Assembly: GCF_003597395.2 (NCBI RefSeq)
Contig: NC_133772.1
Coordinates: 139,010,492 to 139,074,491 of the forward strand
Direction: 5' to 3'
DNA length: 64,000 nucleotides
Source of the DNA: Chelonoidis abingdonii
Lineage: Eukaryota; Chordata; Testudines; Testudinidae
In this document: in pieces, positions 33,801 to 46,024 of the stretch
Layout: each line of letters opens with the position of its first letter
Numbering within the stretch: the stretch's first letter is position 1
Program-made: the position numbers and the translations under genes
The notes under the pieces: generated by a model
What the model was told of the DNA's origin: nothing
Seen by the model: only the letters and a program-made list of their open reading frames with translations
Databases searched by the model: none

Positions 33801-34310
33801 CAAAGGTGAAAATAAGCCAGCACAGTCCGGTAGGACGTACCAGCAAGAGGCAGTACACTGTGCCGGACTGGACCAGCTTCCGCAGCAGTGATTTAAAGGG
33901 CCCAAGGTTCCATCCACTGCAGGGAGCCCTGGGCCCTTTAAATCCCAGCTGGAGCTCCGGCAGCCAGGCTCCGGCAGTGATTTAAAGGGCCCGGATCTCC
34001 AGCCGCTGCAGGGAGCCCCGGGCCCTTTAAAGCACCACCGCAGCTCCAGCAGCCAGGCTCCTATGGTGATTTAAAGGGTCTGGAGCTCCGTGGCTGCCGG
34101 AGCCCTGAGCCCTTTAATTTGTCTCTGAGTCCCGGGGCTCCCAGCCGCTTCTGCAGCTGATAGCTCTGGGGTGATTTAAAGGCCCTGGGTCTCCCAGCCA
34201 CAGCTGGAGACCCAGGGTCTTAAAATCTTGAAAGGCCCCGCCTCTTCCAGTTGAAGCCACGCCCCCGCTCAGGACTCCAGCATAAGTCCTTTAAGTTACT
34301 TTCACCCCTG
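33801..34310. mobile_element. hAT-type element with internal GC-rich repeats
   Basis: The ends are CAAAGGTGAAAATAA and TTACTTTCACCCCTG. Flanks GGTAGGAG (33793-33800) and CGTAGGAG (34311-34318) agree at 7 of 8 positions; shifted by one base, GTAGGAGC matches exactly on both sides. The inside repeats GATTTAAAGGGCCC and GGGAGCCC...CCCTTTAAA motifs about every 80 bp, partly inverted. Confidence 0.85.
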
Positions 34311-34318
34311 CGTAGGAG

Positions 34319-34800
34319 CTGGGTGAAAAGTTCCAATGAAACAAGAGTATGAAAAATAGAGTCGTGGAGGTGCAAAAACCAACAAGGGGAGCTTGTGAAA
34401 AGTGGAACAGAGAAAAATATTCACACAACCTGGTGCATTTTCTGCCCTCTCTCTCCCACTCAGAATATTTAAGATTTCTCTTTCCTTGGAAATACCATTT
34501 ATACACTGTATTATTCTTGGAGAAAAACTAAAGGCTAGAAGAGAATGGAAAAGTGGTTTGCAAATTCTCACCTTCAATGAGGGTCTTATGTGAGTTCATG
34601 GGAACCCAGCTCAGTGTCTGCTTGCTGAGCCTGGTCAATGGGATCACTCCGCTGACTGACAAGAAACTAACCCCATGGTTCTTCCTCTCCACTTCTGTGA
34701 ACCTCTCTGAATGTGAGAGCAGCATTCGGGGACTGTCATGTTCCGCTTCTAGGCATGCTAAGCCCCCTTTGTTCCTTTTAGCAGAAGGGCTGGACTCATC
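34319..34800. other. No recognised feature
   Basis: Overlapping short frames on both strands, without family patterns. Confidence 0.4.
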
Positions 34801-34808
34801 CCTGCTAA

Positions 34809-35194
34809 CAGGGCCGGCTTTAAACCGAGTCTCCTGATTCCTGTGAATTGGGCCCCGCGCCTAAGAGGGCCTTGTGCCTGCGCCTAAGTGAGCCCTGAGC
34901 CTTAGGTTCCTTTTTTTTCCCCCCTCTCACCCGGTTCCCATGGGGGTGGGGGGAGGAATCCTGGTCTTCGGCAGCATTTCGGTGGTGGGGGTGGGACTTC
35001 ACTCCGGGTCTTCAGTGGCATTTCGGCAGCTTGGGGGGGGTCCGCTCTGAGTCTTCGGCAGCATTTCGGTGGCGAGGGGTCCTTCGGTGCCATGGAAGAC
35101 CCAGAGCAGACTCCCCGCCGCTGAAGTGCTGCCGAAGCTCTGGATGGCCGCCAAGTATTCGAATCGGGTCCCGCAGTTCATAATGCCGGCCCTG
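34809..35194. mobile_element. hAT-type MITE (CAGGGCCGGC ends)
   Basis: A 386-bp element begins CAGGGCCGGCTTTA and ends TAATGCCGGCCCTG. An exact 8-bp duplication CCTGCTAA lies at 34801-34808 and 35195-35202. The middle repeats TCTTCGGCAGCATTTCGGTG-like phrases about every 45-60 bp at 34970-35080. The proline- and arginine-rich frames across it are chance. Confidence 0.9.
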
Positions 35195-35202
35195 CCTGCT
35201 AA

Positions 35203-36943
35203 CCTGGCATGGGACATGTGTGCTACCACCACCGCCTCTCGTCAGGTCTATGTGCAGCGGGTCCTGGCAGGCCGCTAGGGAACGGGACCCCCTGGGTCTT
35301 GCAGTCATGTAAACCTCCCGATGAACTCAGGAAGCTCCTAGTTACTCTGTTGCCCTCACTTCTCCTACGGGAGGCTGCTGTAGAACCTCACTCGTCTGAG
35401 GGCTAGAAACTTTGTCATTGATTCATGGCCATGTGATATGCACTAGCCACCTCCTCCCATCTCCTGTACTAGTGGGCTCCATGGCAAAAGCCAGAAGTGG
35501 CCTCAGCTGTGATGTGCCCAGGGCATGCAGAGTGCCCATGATTCATGGCAGCCCCACACCCTAGAGATGTCCCATTGCATAGGGCCAGCAGCTGTGCTGT
35601 TGCTCCAGCATGCAGAGCTCTGTACACCCTGGTGCCACTCATGTATCATTGCTCCTATGGCTTGCAGAGCAATAAGAGACAGCAGAATCTGATACAGGGT
35701 GTTCCACAAACACTATCGGCTCTGCATGAGTACTCAGAAGGAAGAGGCACCACATGTCCTACTGCTGCCATGAAATACTGTGCCTGGCCCTTCCGTGGGT
35801 AGCGTTACAGCCCTTCCAGAACACCTGGCACTGTCTGAGCTCATAGCAAATAAACATCACTACTTTGCTTCATTCTTGATTCATTATTACTCTAAAGTGA
35901 GCCTGAAGAAAGTTGCTAACAAGTCATTAAATGGGCTATTATTATGCAGCAGAATGCCATATTCTGCAGGGCAAACACTTCTGGAGAAGTGCAGGATCTG
36001 TTCGGGGTTTTCCTGCTATCCAGAAATTGCTTTGGTTGTTATGATTTATTTAGACTCCATGAAATCAATATGGCTTCAGCGCTAACCCTTCTGTTACCAG
36101 CTCTGCCAAAGCAGTGCAGAGACAAAGCAGAAAGCAATGCACTGAAACAGAACACACACAGTCCTCACTCTCCCTCACAACAGAAATGATGGATGGTTGG
36201 CGGTTTGGTCTCTATCGCTCTGACCCCCATTTTCATTCCCAGGACCTGTTGGAGAGTGACTGAGAAGAATCCAGTGTGCTGCTCCAGTAGCTCTGTTAAA
36301 AATGTGTCCATTATGAAGTTTGTGTGGCTACTAGGGATGGGAAAAGCCCATCGATTGTTTGCTGAGTGTCTGTGAGCTTGCCCGAGGGAGCTTATGCTAG
36401 TTCACAGGAGTTATGTGAAATTCCTCCTTGTCAATAAGAGCACCCTGTACAACCCGAGAGGGCTCACACTGCTAGGCTGCCTCAAAAGTCCTGCACAACT
36501 GCAGGAATCCAACTGAGTAAAGCAGCAGTGCTCCTTGAGTGGGAACACTAATAAATGACTCTGGCTCAGTACCCATGTTGACCTTCCATGGTAGCTGTCA
36601 TTAAAGGGGGATGTCAATCATGGTAATTTGCAACACCTGGCACCAGGTGGATATTTCCCCATTGTTGATTGAGGCTGTGTGGCACAGGGCAATGACTGGA
36701 GCCTTTTCTCCAACCTTCAGGCTGCCTGCCCTCTAGGGCTGGAAGTGGAGAGAGATGGGGAAGCCAGGAGAAAGGAATGAGGGTGAGGCCTAGAGAAGAG
36801 GAGAGAGAATGGAAACTGCAGAGGTTTTTATGTCTTGCTATCATATTGGAGAGTGCACCTCCCGCAAGCTCACCAAGCAATTTCAGACAATATCCATCAT
36901 TTAATACCAGAAATTCAAGTAAAAAATCATCTCAAGATTATTC
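35203..36943. other. No recognised feature
   Basis: Short overlapping frames only; nothing assignable. Confidence 0.4.
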
Positions 36944-37224
36944 TGTCCTCATCTGCAAGTGCAAAGTACTTCAGTGGGAAGGAAAAACCCAATGTACATC
37001 TACAAACTGGGGAATAACAGACTAGGGGGTGGTACTAAGGGGTTATAGGTGATCACAAATTGAATATGAGTCAACAGTCTGATCCAGTTGATAAAGAGGC
37101 TAATATGATTGGATGTATTAACCGGAGTGTCGTCCGTAAGACCCGGGCAGTAACTGTCCTGCTCTACTAGGCACTGGTGAAGCCTTAGCTAGAGCACAGT
37201 GTCCCATTCTAAGCACCACAATTT
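36944..37224 (+). pseudogene. CR1 fragment, RT C-terminal region
   Basis: The plus strand shows worn CR1 coding: a stretch like SAKYFSGKEKPNVHLQTGE, then SQIEYESTV-like and ANMIGCINRSV phrases, then a LVKPxLEHSVPF block near 37160-37215. It carries several stops and is truncated at both ends. No 3' tail is present. Confidence 0.65.
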
Positions 37225-37999
37225 AAGAAAGATGTATGTCTGTCCATCCATCATTTTGCCACTCCCGGGCATACACAGGGCGAGCAGGGACGATGTTACC
37301 CAGTGGGATTTTAGCCAGCCTGTCTACAGGGGTGGTATGGGGAGAGCAGAAAGTTTCTTTCTGTCTCTCCTCCACTGAGCATGCATGCAGAGGCTGCTCA
37401 GAATCTGGCCCTTTTCCCTGTTTTTCACCCCCAGACCACTGACCAATCCCTGTGTTCTGGCAAAGCCCCACTGATGTCAAATGTCATCCACATGGGTCCA
37501 ATTGCAGGTCAGGGACTCGAACTAATCACAGGGTAGGGTCAGTTTCCAAATCAACCTTGAATTTCGCCTCCTCTTGGTAGCCAATCAACTGCTTGGCATC
37601 TGACTCAGGAATTTCATCTGTCTTGTTTCTCTCTGTAGCAGGGCTTTCAGCTAGAGCTCCGCTCCCCCATGGTCCATATTGTAACGCAACATAAACAACC
37701 AGCGTGTTAAATCTAAAATAAAGGTTTTATTAGGTGACTATTTCTAAAGATCATATAAGGATAATTCTGGTTATGTAATTAATTCATAATCTATGGGGAA
37801 AGACATCCTCACACATCACAAATATTACTGGCTACATCTGATGACACTTACCAATGCTATAATTACAGAAGAATCTCTCTCTTTTGGGGAAAGAATGAAG
37901 CCCAAACACCTGTTATGGAAGGCTTGTCATGAGGAACATGGCTGGAGGAATGTGCAAAAGGGGCCAACTGAAATAACCCCTCCATCAAACACTACTTGG
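37225..37999. other. No recognised feature
   Basis: Nothing assignable. Confidence 0.4.
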
Positions 38000-38003
38000 A
38001 GAG

Positions 38004-38584
38004 TGTGACAAAGTGGGGCTGGTTTTAAGGTTGCCTCTGAATATTGTGTGGGGGCCTCAGCTGGGCAGATCCTCTGTCTCCTGGCAACTGATGGCCAGGC
38101 CCTTCCCCCCTGCAAGGGGATGCTAAAGGTGTTGGAGACAGAGGGATCATGTGACCTCCTGGCCCTGGAAAGAGACACAGCCAGAAAGGAGGGACTGGAG
38201 GGGGTTGGGGAGTTTTTGGAAGCTGGCTGGGAAATGGAGGGGAGCCCCGAGGAGGCCCCAGATAGACCTTACTAAGGGGAGTCTTGTTGTCTGTACTGGC
38301 AAGACCTGTTTTGGACTATTCCTGTCATCGAATAAACCTCTGTTTTACTGGCTGACTGAGAGTCATGTCTGACTGCAGGGTGTGGGTGCAGGACCCTCTG
38401 GCTTCCCCAGGACCTTGAATGGGTGGACTTTCTGGGGGAATCACATGGAGGGGCACATGCTGAATGCTACGTGTGAGTTTCTTGCCATAAAGATAGTCAG
38501 CTCCAAGGGAGAGGAGGCTCCCGGAAGTCCTGACTGGCTTTGTGGGGAGCAATTCCAGAGCATCACCCGGGGACTCCATGACCA
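38004..38584 (+). mobile_element. Solo LTR (LTR-E)
   Basis: It starts TGTGACAAAGTGGGGCTG and ends CTCCATGACCA, with a 4-bp duplication AGAG at 38000-38003 and 38585-38588. AATAAA at 38331-38336 sets the plus orientation. The 581-bp length looks shorter than I expect for this family, so a deletion inside U3 is likely. No internal genes. Confidence 0.75.
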
Positions 38585-38588
38585 AGAG

Positions 38589-40239
38589 GGAAGACTTAAG
38601 GGACTGAACAACACCGAAGATTCAAAGAGTGTCCCATGGTAGACAGGGATGGCAGAGCCTGTTCATGGACAAGTGTTGCCGGATAGCCCTGGAAGGATTC
38701 TGATTCTGAGATTCAGACACATTCTTTTTCTTGCTCTTCAATTATATCAGAAAATTAACCAAAGAATTCCTGTCTGTCAGTGACACTGGGGAACCCATGT
38801 CAGGCTGGCCGGCATACGCAGAGGGTTTAACTGAAGGAATGTGCATGGTGGGTATTAAGCAGATGTGATCCTGTGTTATGAAAATGAGTGGAAGGAAACT
38901 GGATGAGACAAGAGAACTCCCAGGTAGAGTTGAGTAGTTCCAGCCCACAGACTGAGAATGAGATGACATCCTTATTCCACCCACACACCCCATCCTAGCA
39001 AGAGTTAGCATCTGCTAAACATTGCAGGTGCTTGGCAGAGCTCGTTATCTTTGCATCTACAGCGCTGAAAGGTGGCACAGGCACAGCAGGTTATTGTTTG
39101 GAGTGGCACTAGCGTAACTGTAGGTAACTGCGCTTGCCTCAGATGACTGACACCCCCCACATACTGCAGTGTCCCCAGTCTAGCTGAGGTCAGAGAGTAT
39201 GAGTGTGTTCACTGAGGTTATGTCGTCAAGTCCCTACTGTTCAAATGGCCAAACTATCAGTCCTAGGGCCAGTGAACAGATGGAGCACTGCAGTGTTCCC
39301 TCACTGGCACCATTCCCTGTGGCGCCATCTCTGCCCCCTCCTCATCTCTCTCATTCTCACCCCTGGGGGCAGGTGCTGGAGCAGCACAAAGGGAGCAGAG
39401 GGACAGAGAATCAAGGGCTGTGTTCAGCGTTGAACATGGCCCTTTGCTGGGCCTCACTCCAGCTGGAGGGGGAGGGCGGCAGAGTCTGACCATCCCAAGG
39501 TTTGCCCAGAGCTCTTTGCTCTCACAGTCCCACACACCTGCAGCCTTAGCTATTTTGATTTATTACTTATTGTGCTTCAGTCGGGGGCAGGGAACAGAGA
39601 GTGGGGATGCCACGTGTGCTCCCCCTGTGACTCGGGCCCCTACCTCTTTGCCAGGGGGAACTCCCACACCCCTAGTTTTCAGGACTGGGGTGCTGGAAGG
39701 GAGTGCAGTAGACACGCACAAGCTGGGAATTCCCCCAATCAGTTAAAGCAGTTTTATACCAATTGGGTCCTGTGCAGGGATTCAGGCTCTGGCCCCATAC
39801 GGTTCCCCTGTAATACGCTGCATCAGCTATGCCTGATGAAACAGCAGCTGCCATCTGCAGGCAGAGACCTGGAAATTTAAAGATGCACAACAGGAACAAA
39901 GCCATACCCAGCAGTTCCATCATCATGCGCACCTCAGTCTCGGAGCCAGTTTGAATTAACGGAGTAGTCTGAGCACCAAGCAAGTGCTAAAAATCAAAAT
40001 GATTTGAACTATTGCAGTCCCTTCAGGTAGTTCTTTGGCAAGTCTCCCAAGCTGGCCTTGCTCTGTTCCCTCTATGATATACAGGTGCACACGCTCGAGT
40101 TCTCATTTGATTTCAGAAACATCTCAGGTTTGATAAACTCTTCTCAAATCACGGGCAGGGTGGTTTCCTGGCAGGCTTCCAGGGTCCTTGGCTCTAGGGC
40201 AGCCCCCTGGCAGGAAGCTCTTACTTAGTGCTCTTACAT
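38589..40239. other. No recognised feature
   Basis: Short frames around 39.2-39.9 kb on both strands (up to 108 codons) have no family pattern. Nothing else assignable. Confidence 0.4.
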
Positions 40240-40330
40240 GCATCTGACGAAGTGGGTATTTACCCACGAAAGCTCATGATCCAAAACGTCTGTTAGTCTA
40301 TAAGGTGCCACAGGATTCTCTGCTGCTCTT
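40240..40330 (+). repeat. Penelope-like element 3' end fragment
   Basis: GCATCTGACGAAGTGGGTAT, CCCACGAAAGCTCATG and GTCTATAAGGTGCCACAGGA follow in order. This is the conserved 3' terminal part of the same Penelope family as 61629-61832, in opposite orientation. The last bases of the terminus are missing. Confidence 0.8.
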
Positions 40331-42600
40331 AGAACCGTGGCTCAAGCTGGGGCCCTGCAAATCTGGGCTCCAGGCTCCTCAAGCCGGGGTCCTCAGAGCT
40401 TCCAGCCCCTTGAATAGGAACAAACCAAATTTCCAAATATCAAAGTGTCCTGGATCCGGAAATACTGAGTGTCAGCCAAGCCTTTTGGCAACAGTGCTCT
40501 GACACACATTGCATTAGCTCACCAATGACCCTTCTAACAGGCTTTGGAGAGGCAGTGGCTGAACCCCAGACCAAGGATCTCTTAGCCGGTGCGTGAGATT
40601 CAGGGTTTTACAGGCACAAAATATGCCAGACTAAAATAAACAATCTTGCAGGAGAAATGAATCTGAATGAATGCCGTCAGCTTCAGAGCTCCCGCTCCTC
40701 ATGATCGGCTTAGAAGACATGCACTAAATTGGTGACTGACTCATGACTTTGACTGTGCAGAGAGCACGTTACATTATTTGGTGTCATGGAAGGGAAGAGA
40801 ACAATATTCTTGGCTCTCTTCAAACTCCTATCCACTCAGCCAACCTCAGCTCACTTTTCTTTCGCTACAGGTCATCAGTCAAACCACTCAGAAGACCAGG
40901 CACAGGGGCAGAGCCTGAATACACGGCTTATTTTGTTGTCCAGGTGCAAGAATATCTGGTCTCACTTTTGGACAGAACCTGAGTTAAAGAAGTGGTAGAA
41001 AGCCTCAGCCACTTCAAGTCTGAGCACCCTTGACCTTTGGGACTAGTCAGACTAACTTTCAGTGTCATTAACAAACTAGGCAGTTTGAGTGTCTTTTGTT
41101 CACTATATTGCAGGTCCAAGATTTATGTTATTTGTTTGTTTTTTGCTTTTCTGTTTCTAGTCACAGAGCAGTGTATCCACATCCTAATGTGGCTTGTTCT
41201 ATAGCTGACTGCCCTTACGAACAGGGATGCTCTGTCAGTGCCGCTTCTGCAGCACCACAGACAAATGACTGCCTCACTGCCAGCATCAGGAGGTAAATTC
41301 ACAAGAACCTGTGAAGGTGCAAATGAGACCCTGTGGGGCCTGTGGAACAGCTTTATCCATGGAGATGCTCATGTCACTTGCATTATTCATGAGTTCTTGG
41401 GATCAGACAAACAGTGTTAACCTCAGCAGCCCTTGTCTTGTCTTGGATTTCCCCAGTGTTAGATGCTGGTTCAGAATAAAACCCAGCGATGGACATGGCT
41501 ACACCTACTACTTATCCAAATAGCCAACTCAGCTGTGGGAAGATTCATCTCCTGCAGCTGATGGGAATTGTGAACTTGCCAGCCTGGCCTGGGAATTTCA
41601 CTCCCCTAAGTCACTAGCTTCACCTTTGCCAATGTTCAAATCTGCCCTGAATTCATGAATCGATGTTACAATCGTTATTGCTGAATCTCTTCTCAACATT
41701 CAGCTTCCTTTTTACCTCTCACACTGCTTGCCAATTGCAGAAAAAACATAAATCCTGCTATGTAACCAAAATAATTTGTGAAAGTTACTTAGCAAAATGT
41801 TACGTTGCATAGGGTGTGTGCAAAATGCATTGAACATGTTAAATGCTGCATAGACACACACACAGAGAGAAGGTAAATGTTCCATGCATAAAGGCAGTGA
41901 CATAGCTTAACAAGAAAAAGATGACTAGAAAGGCAGTGCTGCCTAAGAGCGGACAGGGCACTGAAGCGAGAGTCAAGAGACCAAGCTGAAATGAGAACTG
42001 GGCACTGAAATACCTTTCATGCTTTTGAAAAAAAACACCTTTTTAATTAAAAGAAAATAATTGGGCCATATGACCAGCTCCATATCACACTGTAAGAGTA
42101 AGACAGCTCCTGTTTGTGTTGTCCCCAATATCTGGATTCGATATTTAACACTATTAAATGTCACAGTGTGCATGTAAATGCAAACCAAGTCTTCAGAAGC
42201 TTTTCGCATTTATCAGAATTGTATGTTATTTTTCTATTTGTCTTTTATCCAGTTAAGTTAACTACATATAAACAAGCTGCATGCTTAAGCCCCTTAGAAG
42301 CCTAAAGCATATTCTATTTCTCAGAATACTGGCTGCTTTTCCCTGAAGCTGCCTTGGCTGGCTGGTTGCTTGAAGTTGTCACAATCCATGGACAAGCTAT
42401 TTTCCCCCTTGAAAAGCTGATGTTTGAAAGAGATGCATTTTTCTAATCAGTGCTGAGTTCAAAACTATTAAAACATTAGATCCAGTAAAGGAAAAACAGC
42501 TTTGTTTGGACAACTGGCATTTCTAAAAAAAACCCAGCTTTTCCCTGAGCTATTTATTGGTGACAATTTTTGAAAACTAAAATTCCTTCTTCTTATCAGT
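40331..42600. other. No recognised feature
   Basis: 2.3 kb of short frames and AT-rich DNA; nothing assignable. Confidence 0.4.
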
Positions 42601-42900
42601 CAGAGGCTACGTCTACACTACCTGCCGTATCGGCGGATAACAATTGATTGCTCGGGGATCGATATATCACGTCTCATCTAGACACGATATATCGATCCCC
42701 GAGCGCGCTTATATCGATTCCGGAACTCCACCAACCCCAACGGAGTTGCGGAATCATCAGGGGGAGCCGCGGACATTGATCCCGCGCAGTGAGGACGGGT
42801 GAGTAATCCGATCTTAGATATTTGATTTCAGCTACGTTATTCACGTAGCTGAAGTTGCATATCTAAGATCGATTTTCCCCCGTAGTCTAGACCAGCCCAG
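42601..42900. mobile_element. Foldback MITE with two strong hairpins
   Basis: The ends pair as AGAGGCTACGTCTACACTAC against CTGGGCTGGTCTAGACTAC. Inside are two near-perfect hairpins. The first has 19-bp arms GCTCGGGGATCGATATATC at 42650-42668 and its complement at 42686-42704. The second has nested arms CGATCTTAGATAT (42809-42821 with 42859-42871) and TTCAGCTACGT (42827-42837 with 42843-42853). No clear target duplication was found. The ends are of the type seen on a common turtle hAT-like MITE. Confidence 0.75.
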
Positions 42901-42964
42901 AGTTAGTATCTGAGGGCCAGTCTCCCACTGATTTGCTTCCTGTAGCTGGACACAGTGGGTATGG

Positions 42965-43105
42965 AATACAGCTGGTCGAGAATTTTCTGATGAAACTTTT
43001 TTTGGTCAGAAAATGCCAATTTGTGGAATCCAGAACGGTTCCCGGGTCAGTGTCAGTTTTAATGAATTTTCTGTTTTGAAAACAGAACCTCTGGGAATTC
43101 CCCCA
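42965..43105 (+). repeat. AT-rich interspersed repeat
   Basis: AGCTGGTCGAGAATTTTCTG, GGTCAGAAAATGCCAATTTG and AATTTTCTGTTTTGAAAACA follow in the order of a turtle-type repeat that I recognise but cannot name. Confidence 0.45.
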
Positions 43106-44989
43106 TGCTGGAATGCCTCCGTTGCTTCCTGAAGCTGCTTTCCGGACTCTTGGAATCCCTGAATTTTTGCAAACAAGCTGACCTGGAGCAGAAGATCTGG
43201 CCTGAGGTGCTATTCAGTCAGCCTAACAGATCCGCACAAATGTGGGGAAAAGGCTAAAACTTATCAGGAAATGTTACATGTCTGAGCTTTGAAAGACTGT
43301 GTCAGAAATATATTCTTGTCACACTGTCACCCTCCGACCGGTCTCCTCCTTGCTTTTTGGGTTTCTCCCATCTGCCTGCCACAGGCCTTGAGATACACAG
43401 TATTGGGAGAAGACAAGCCATGTCTGCTCGAGACTATGAATAGAGTTAGACTCCAGGGACTCCTTACCTGGCCTCCCCTCTCTTTAGAGGGATTCTTGCC
43501 TCTTTGGGGACATCTGCATCAAGTTGCCCATAGAAAAGCAGTCACCCTGAAAACAAGATTTGCTAAAGACAGGGAGAAAATGGAGTCAAACCAAAGAATT
43601 GATTTGCACAGCAGTGACAGCACACCTCATGTGACTGATTTTCGATATCGGTCAGGCAGCTGCTCTTGGCTTAGCAACAGAGAAAAGAAGATTTTACCTC
43701 TCTAGAAATCAAGTCCCTTTTTCACCTCTCCCTTGTCAATCTCACAGCCTCCCCTGGTCTGTCTAGAGGAGTCTCCTACTTCTGTCCTTCACCCTACCTG
43801 CTTGTCAAATCATGTATCAGAGTTCGTCACCACCTCAGAGTGAGGTTACATCAACCTTTTTGAGGAAGAGTGTTTGCTTCACACAAGATGCCTGATCCAA
43901 CACCGCTGTCTGTGTTGCCCATGTGCCCTGGGTAAGGTTCGCCCATCAGTCCCCAGACATCAGTGTAAACAAAATCTCGTTGCAGCAAAAATCACCAAAA
44001 CAAAAACACATACAAGGGAAGCTCCACTGGGGAGTCGCTTGCTTGGGAAGCTGTTGGCCTCATCTCCACGTGGGCAAAGGCAGACCTCATTAAGAGCACA
44101 TTGCAGGGAGGTGAGACCTACCTTGAGAACTGTTCTTTAAACCTAGTTTACTGGCTGCCAGGCAAGTTCTTAAATTCTTATCCCTCCTCATAACAGCAAG
44201 CAGTCATGAGCTCATGCCATGATACTGAATGCATTGTAACCCCCTGAACCACATCACTCAGCCTCCTGCCCATCTCAGTTCAACAGCTACAGAACGAAGC
44301 ACTGGACATTCATTGAAGAAATATCATGTCCTCTGTGAAATTATTCACTCACATGTATGCTTTCTCCACTTCCCTGAGCAATAGCAGTCAGTGTTCTTGG
44401 AGGGGAGGGGGAGAAAAGCAAAGTATTCTCCTTTTCATGACAGCACTGCAGTGCTCTGTTAATGCAAAGCTTTGTAGATGAAGGATTAAAAAGAAAAGGG
44501 ACTTCTTGAAATCCCTAATTAAATATAGCTATCCTAACTTAGCAAACTGGAACACTGCGTTTTAACTTTGCCAACTGGTAGCTCTGGGGCTTATTCTTTG
44601 AAAGGATGGACTGACTGATAGGCAGATTCCAAATCTTATACTATTAGCTGGTACTCAGTTGGAGACACAAGTAATGAGAGATTGCTTGAAACACCCCCAA
44701 AGAAGTAATGTGGAATTATTTCATCCAAACAAATCTATGAATATTTATTCTTTCAGAAATCTTTGTGAAGCAAACAAAAAGTGGTAGGGTTCAGCAAAAA
44801 GCTGCATTCAAGATGTGTTGAATTGTAATGAGAGATGAAAACATGTAGACTGGAGCTTTAAACGGGGTAGTCTGGCTCCATTGCAACAGCTCAAATATTT
44901 TTTAACTGGGAACCTTTCACCAAGGATCTTTAATTCAGCCCCTACTGTACAGTCAGCTTTCAACTAAAAACATTAGGAAAAGACTGCTC
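43106..44989. other. No recognised feature
   Basis: A 138-codon plus-strand frame (43289-43705) starts with an ATG but has no domain, splice context or family pattern. The rest is AT-rich. Confidence 0.4.
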
Positions 44990-45548
44990 ATGACCTGGCA
45001 GAGAGCTACAAGATCTGCCAGTCCCCAAAGATTAAAGTGGGCTGCGCAAGCCACAGCCCATCACTGCAATACTGCTGACCATTGCCTGATCTGGACGGTC
45101 ACTGGGGTTAGCAAGTACTTGTGTAGGCTGGTGGACCTGCCTAAGCCAAACAATCAGCCAGGCACAGTTTAGTTTCTTGCCTCAGGGCCCAATTTATTCA
45201 TTAGCATACAGGTGCCAAAATGTGGAACAACATCAACAGCTTTGCACTCAGCTAAGATTATTGGACCCTCCAGCTCCCTGTGGTTTAATAGGCTGGATCT
45301 TCCCCCAGCTTAAGGAAGACCACAGAGCCTGCAACCACAGCAACTTAGACTCCCACCCCACACCTGTTCCCAACAACCCTCAGCAAGCCTGGGCCCTCCT
45401 TTATATGATCTCCTGGCTGGGTTACATCAACCCAATCAGGAGATGCTGTCCAGATGATTCCCAGCACCTGTCTGCTGGGCTTATCTGCAAGCAGGGCTGG
45501 CTGCTCCCCAGCCCCCCTGGTTCAAAAGGGGTACACAACCCTATTACA
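44990..45548 (-). mobile_element. Possible LTR, minus orientation
   Basis: On the minus strand the stretch opens TGTAATAGGGTTGTGTACCC (from 45548) and has a TATA-like ATATAAAGGAGG near 45393-45404. I could not find the other end or a target duplication, so this is tentative. Confidence 0.3.
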
Positions 45549-46019
45549 ATTTGCTTGAATAAAATGCACATTCAGTGCTAGATTCTGCCAAGGAGCCCCT
45601 GTCCTAAGCAGCCTAGCTTACAGGAGCTGTTCTGTCTTTGACCCTTTTCATTAGTTTTCTATTTTTGTTTAGAAGGCAAAAGTCACACAAATATTCCTGA
45701 CAATACCTGCATAGGAATTCTGGCTCTGGGAGGGTTTGTCAAGTGATGCTGAAATGACTTACACAGAATTAAACAGCACATATTCAAAGTCCTGGTAGCA
45801 ATAAACGCTTTGTGAGCAGTACAGTCTGGGCACATCAAAGCCAACAAACACACACATCCTAATGCACACTGAATTCTGTTTATGAAAAACTCAGGAACAA
45901 AAAAGAGATAAAAGACTAGTAACTTATCCTCTTTGAATAGTTTGCTCAGTCTAAATTATGGGGAACTGCACACAGCAGGGAAATTTAATAAACTGACCTT
46001 TTACTTAAAGCCTAGGAAC
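45549..46019. other. No recognised feature
   Basis: Nothing assignable. Confidence 0.4.
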
Positions 46020-46024
46020 CAGGT

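Noticed and set aside
43289..43705. 138-codon frame as a host exon
   Set aside because: No splice signals that I could support, no family pattern and no neighbouring exon.
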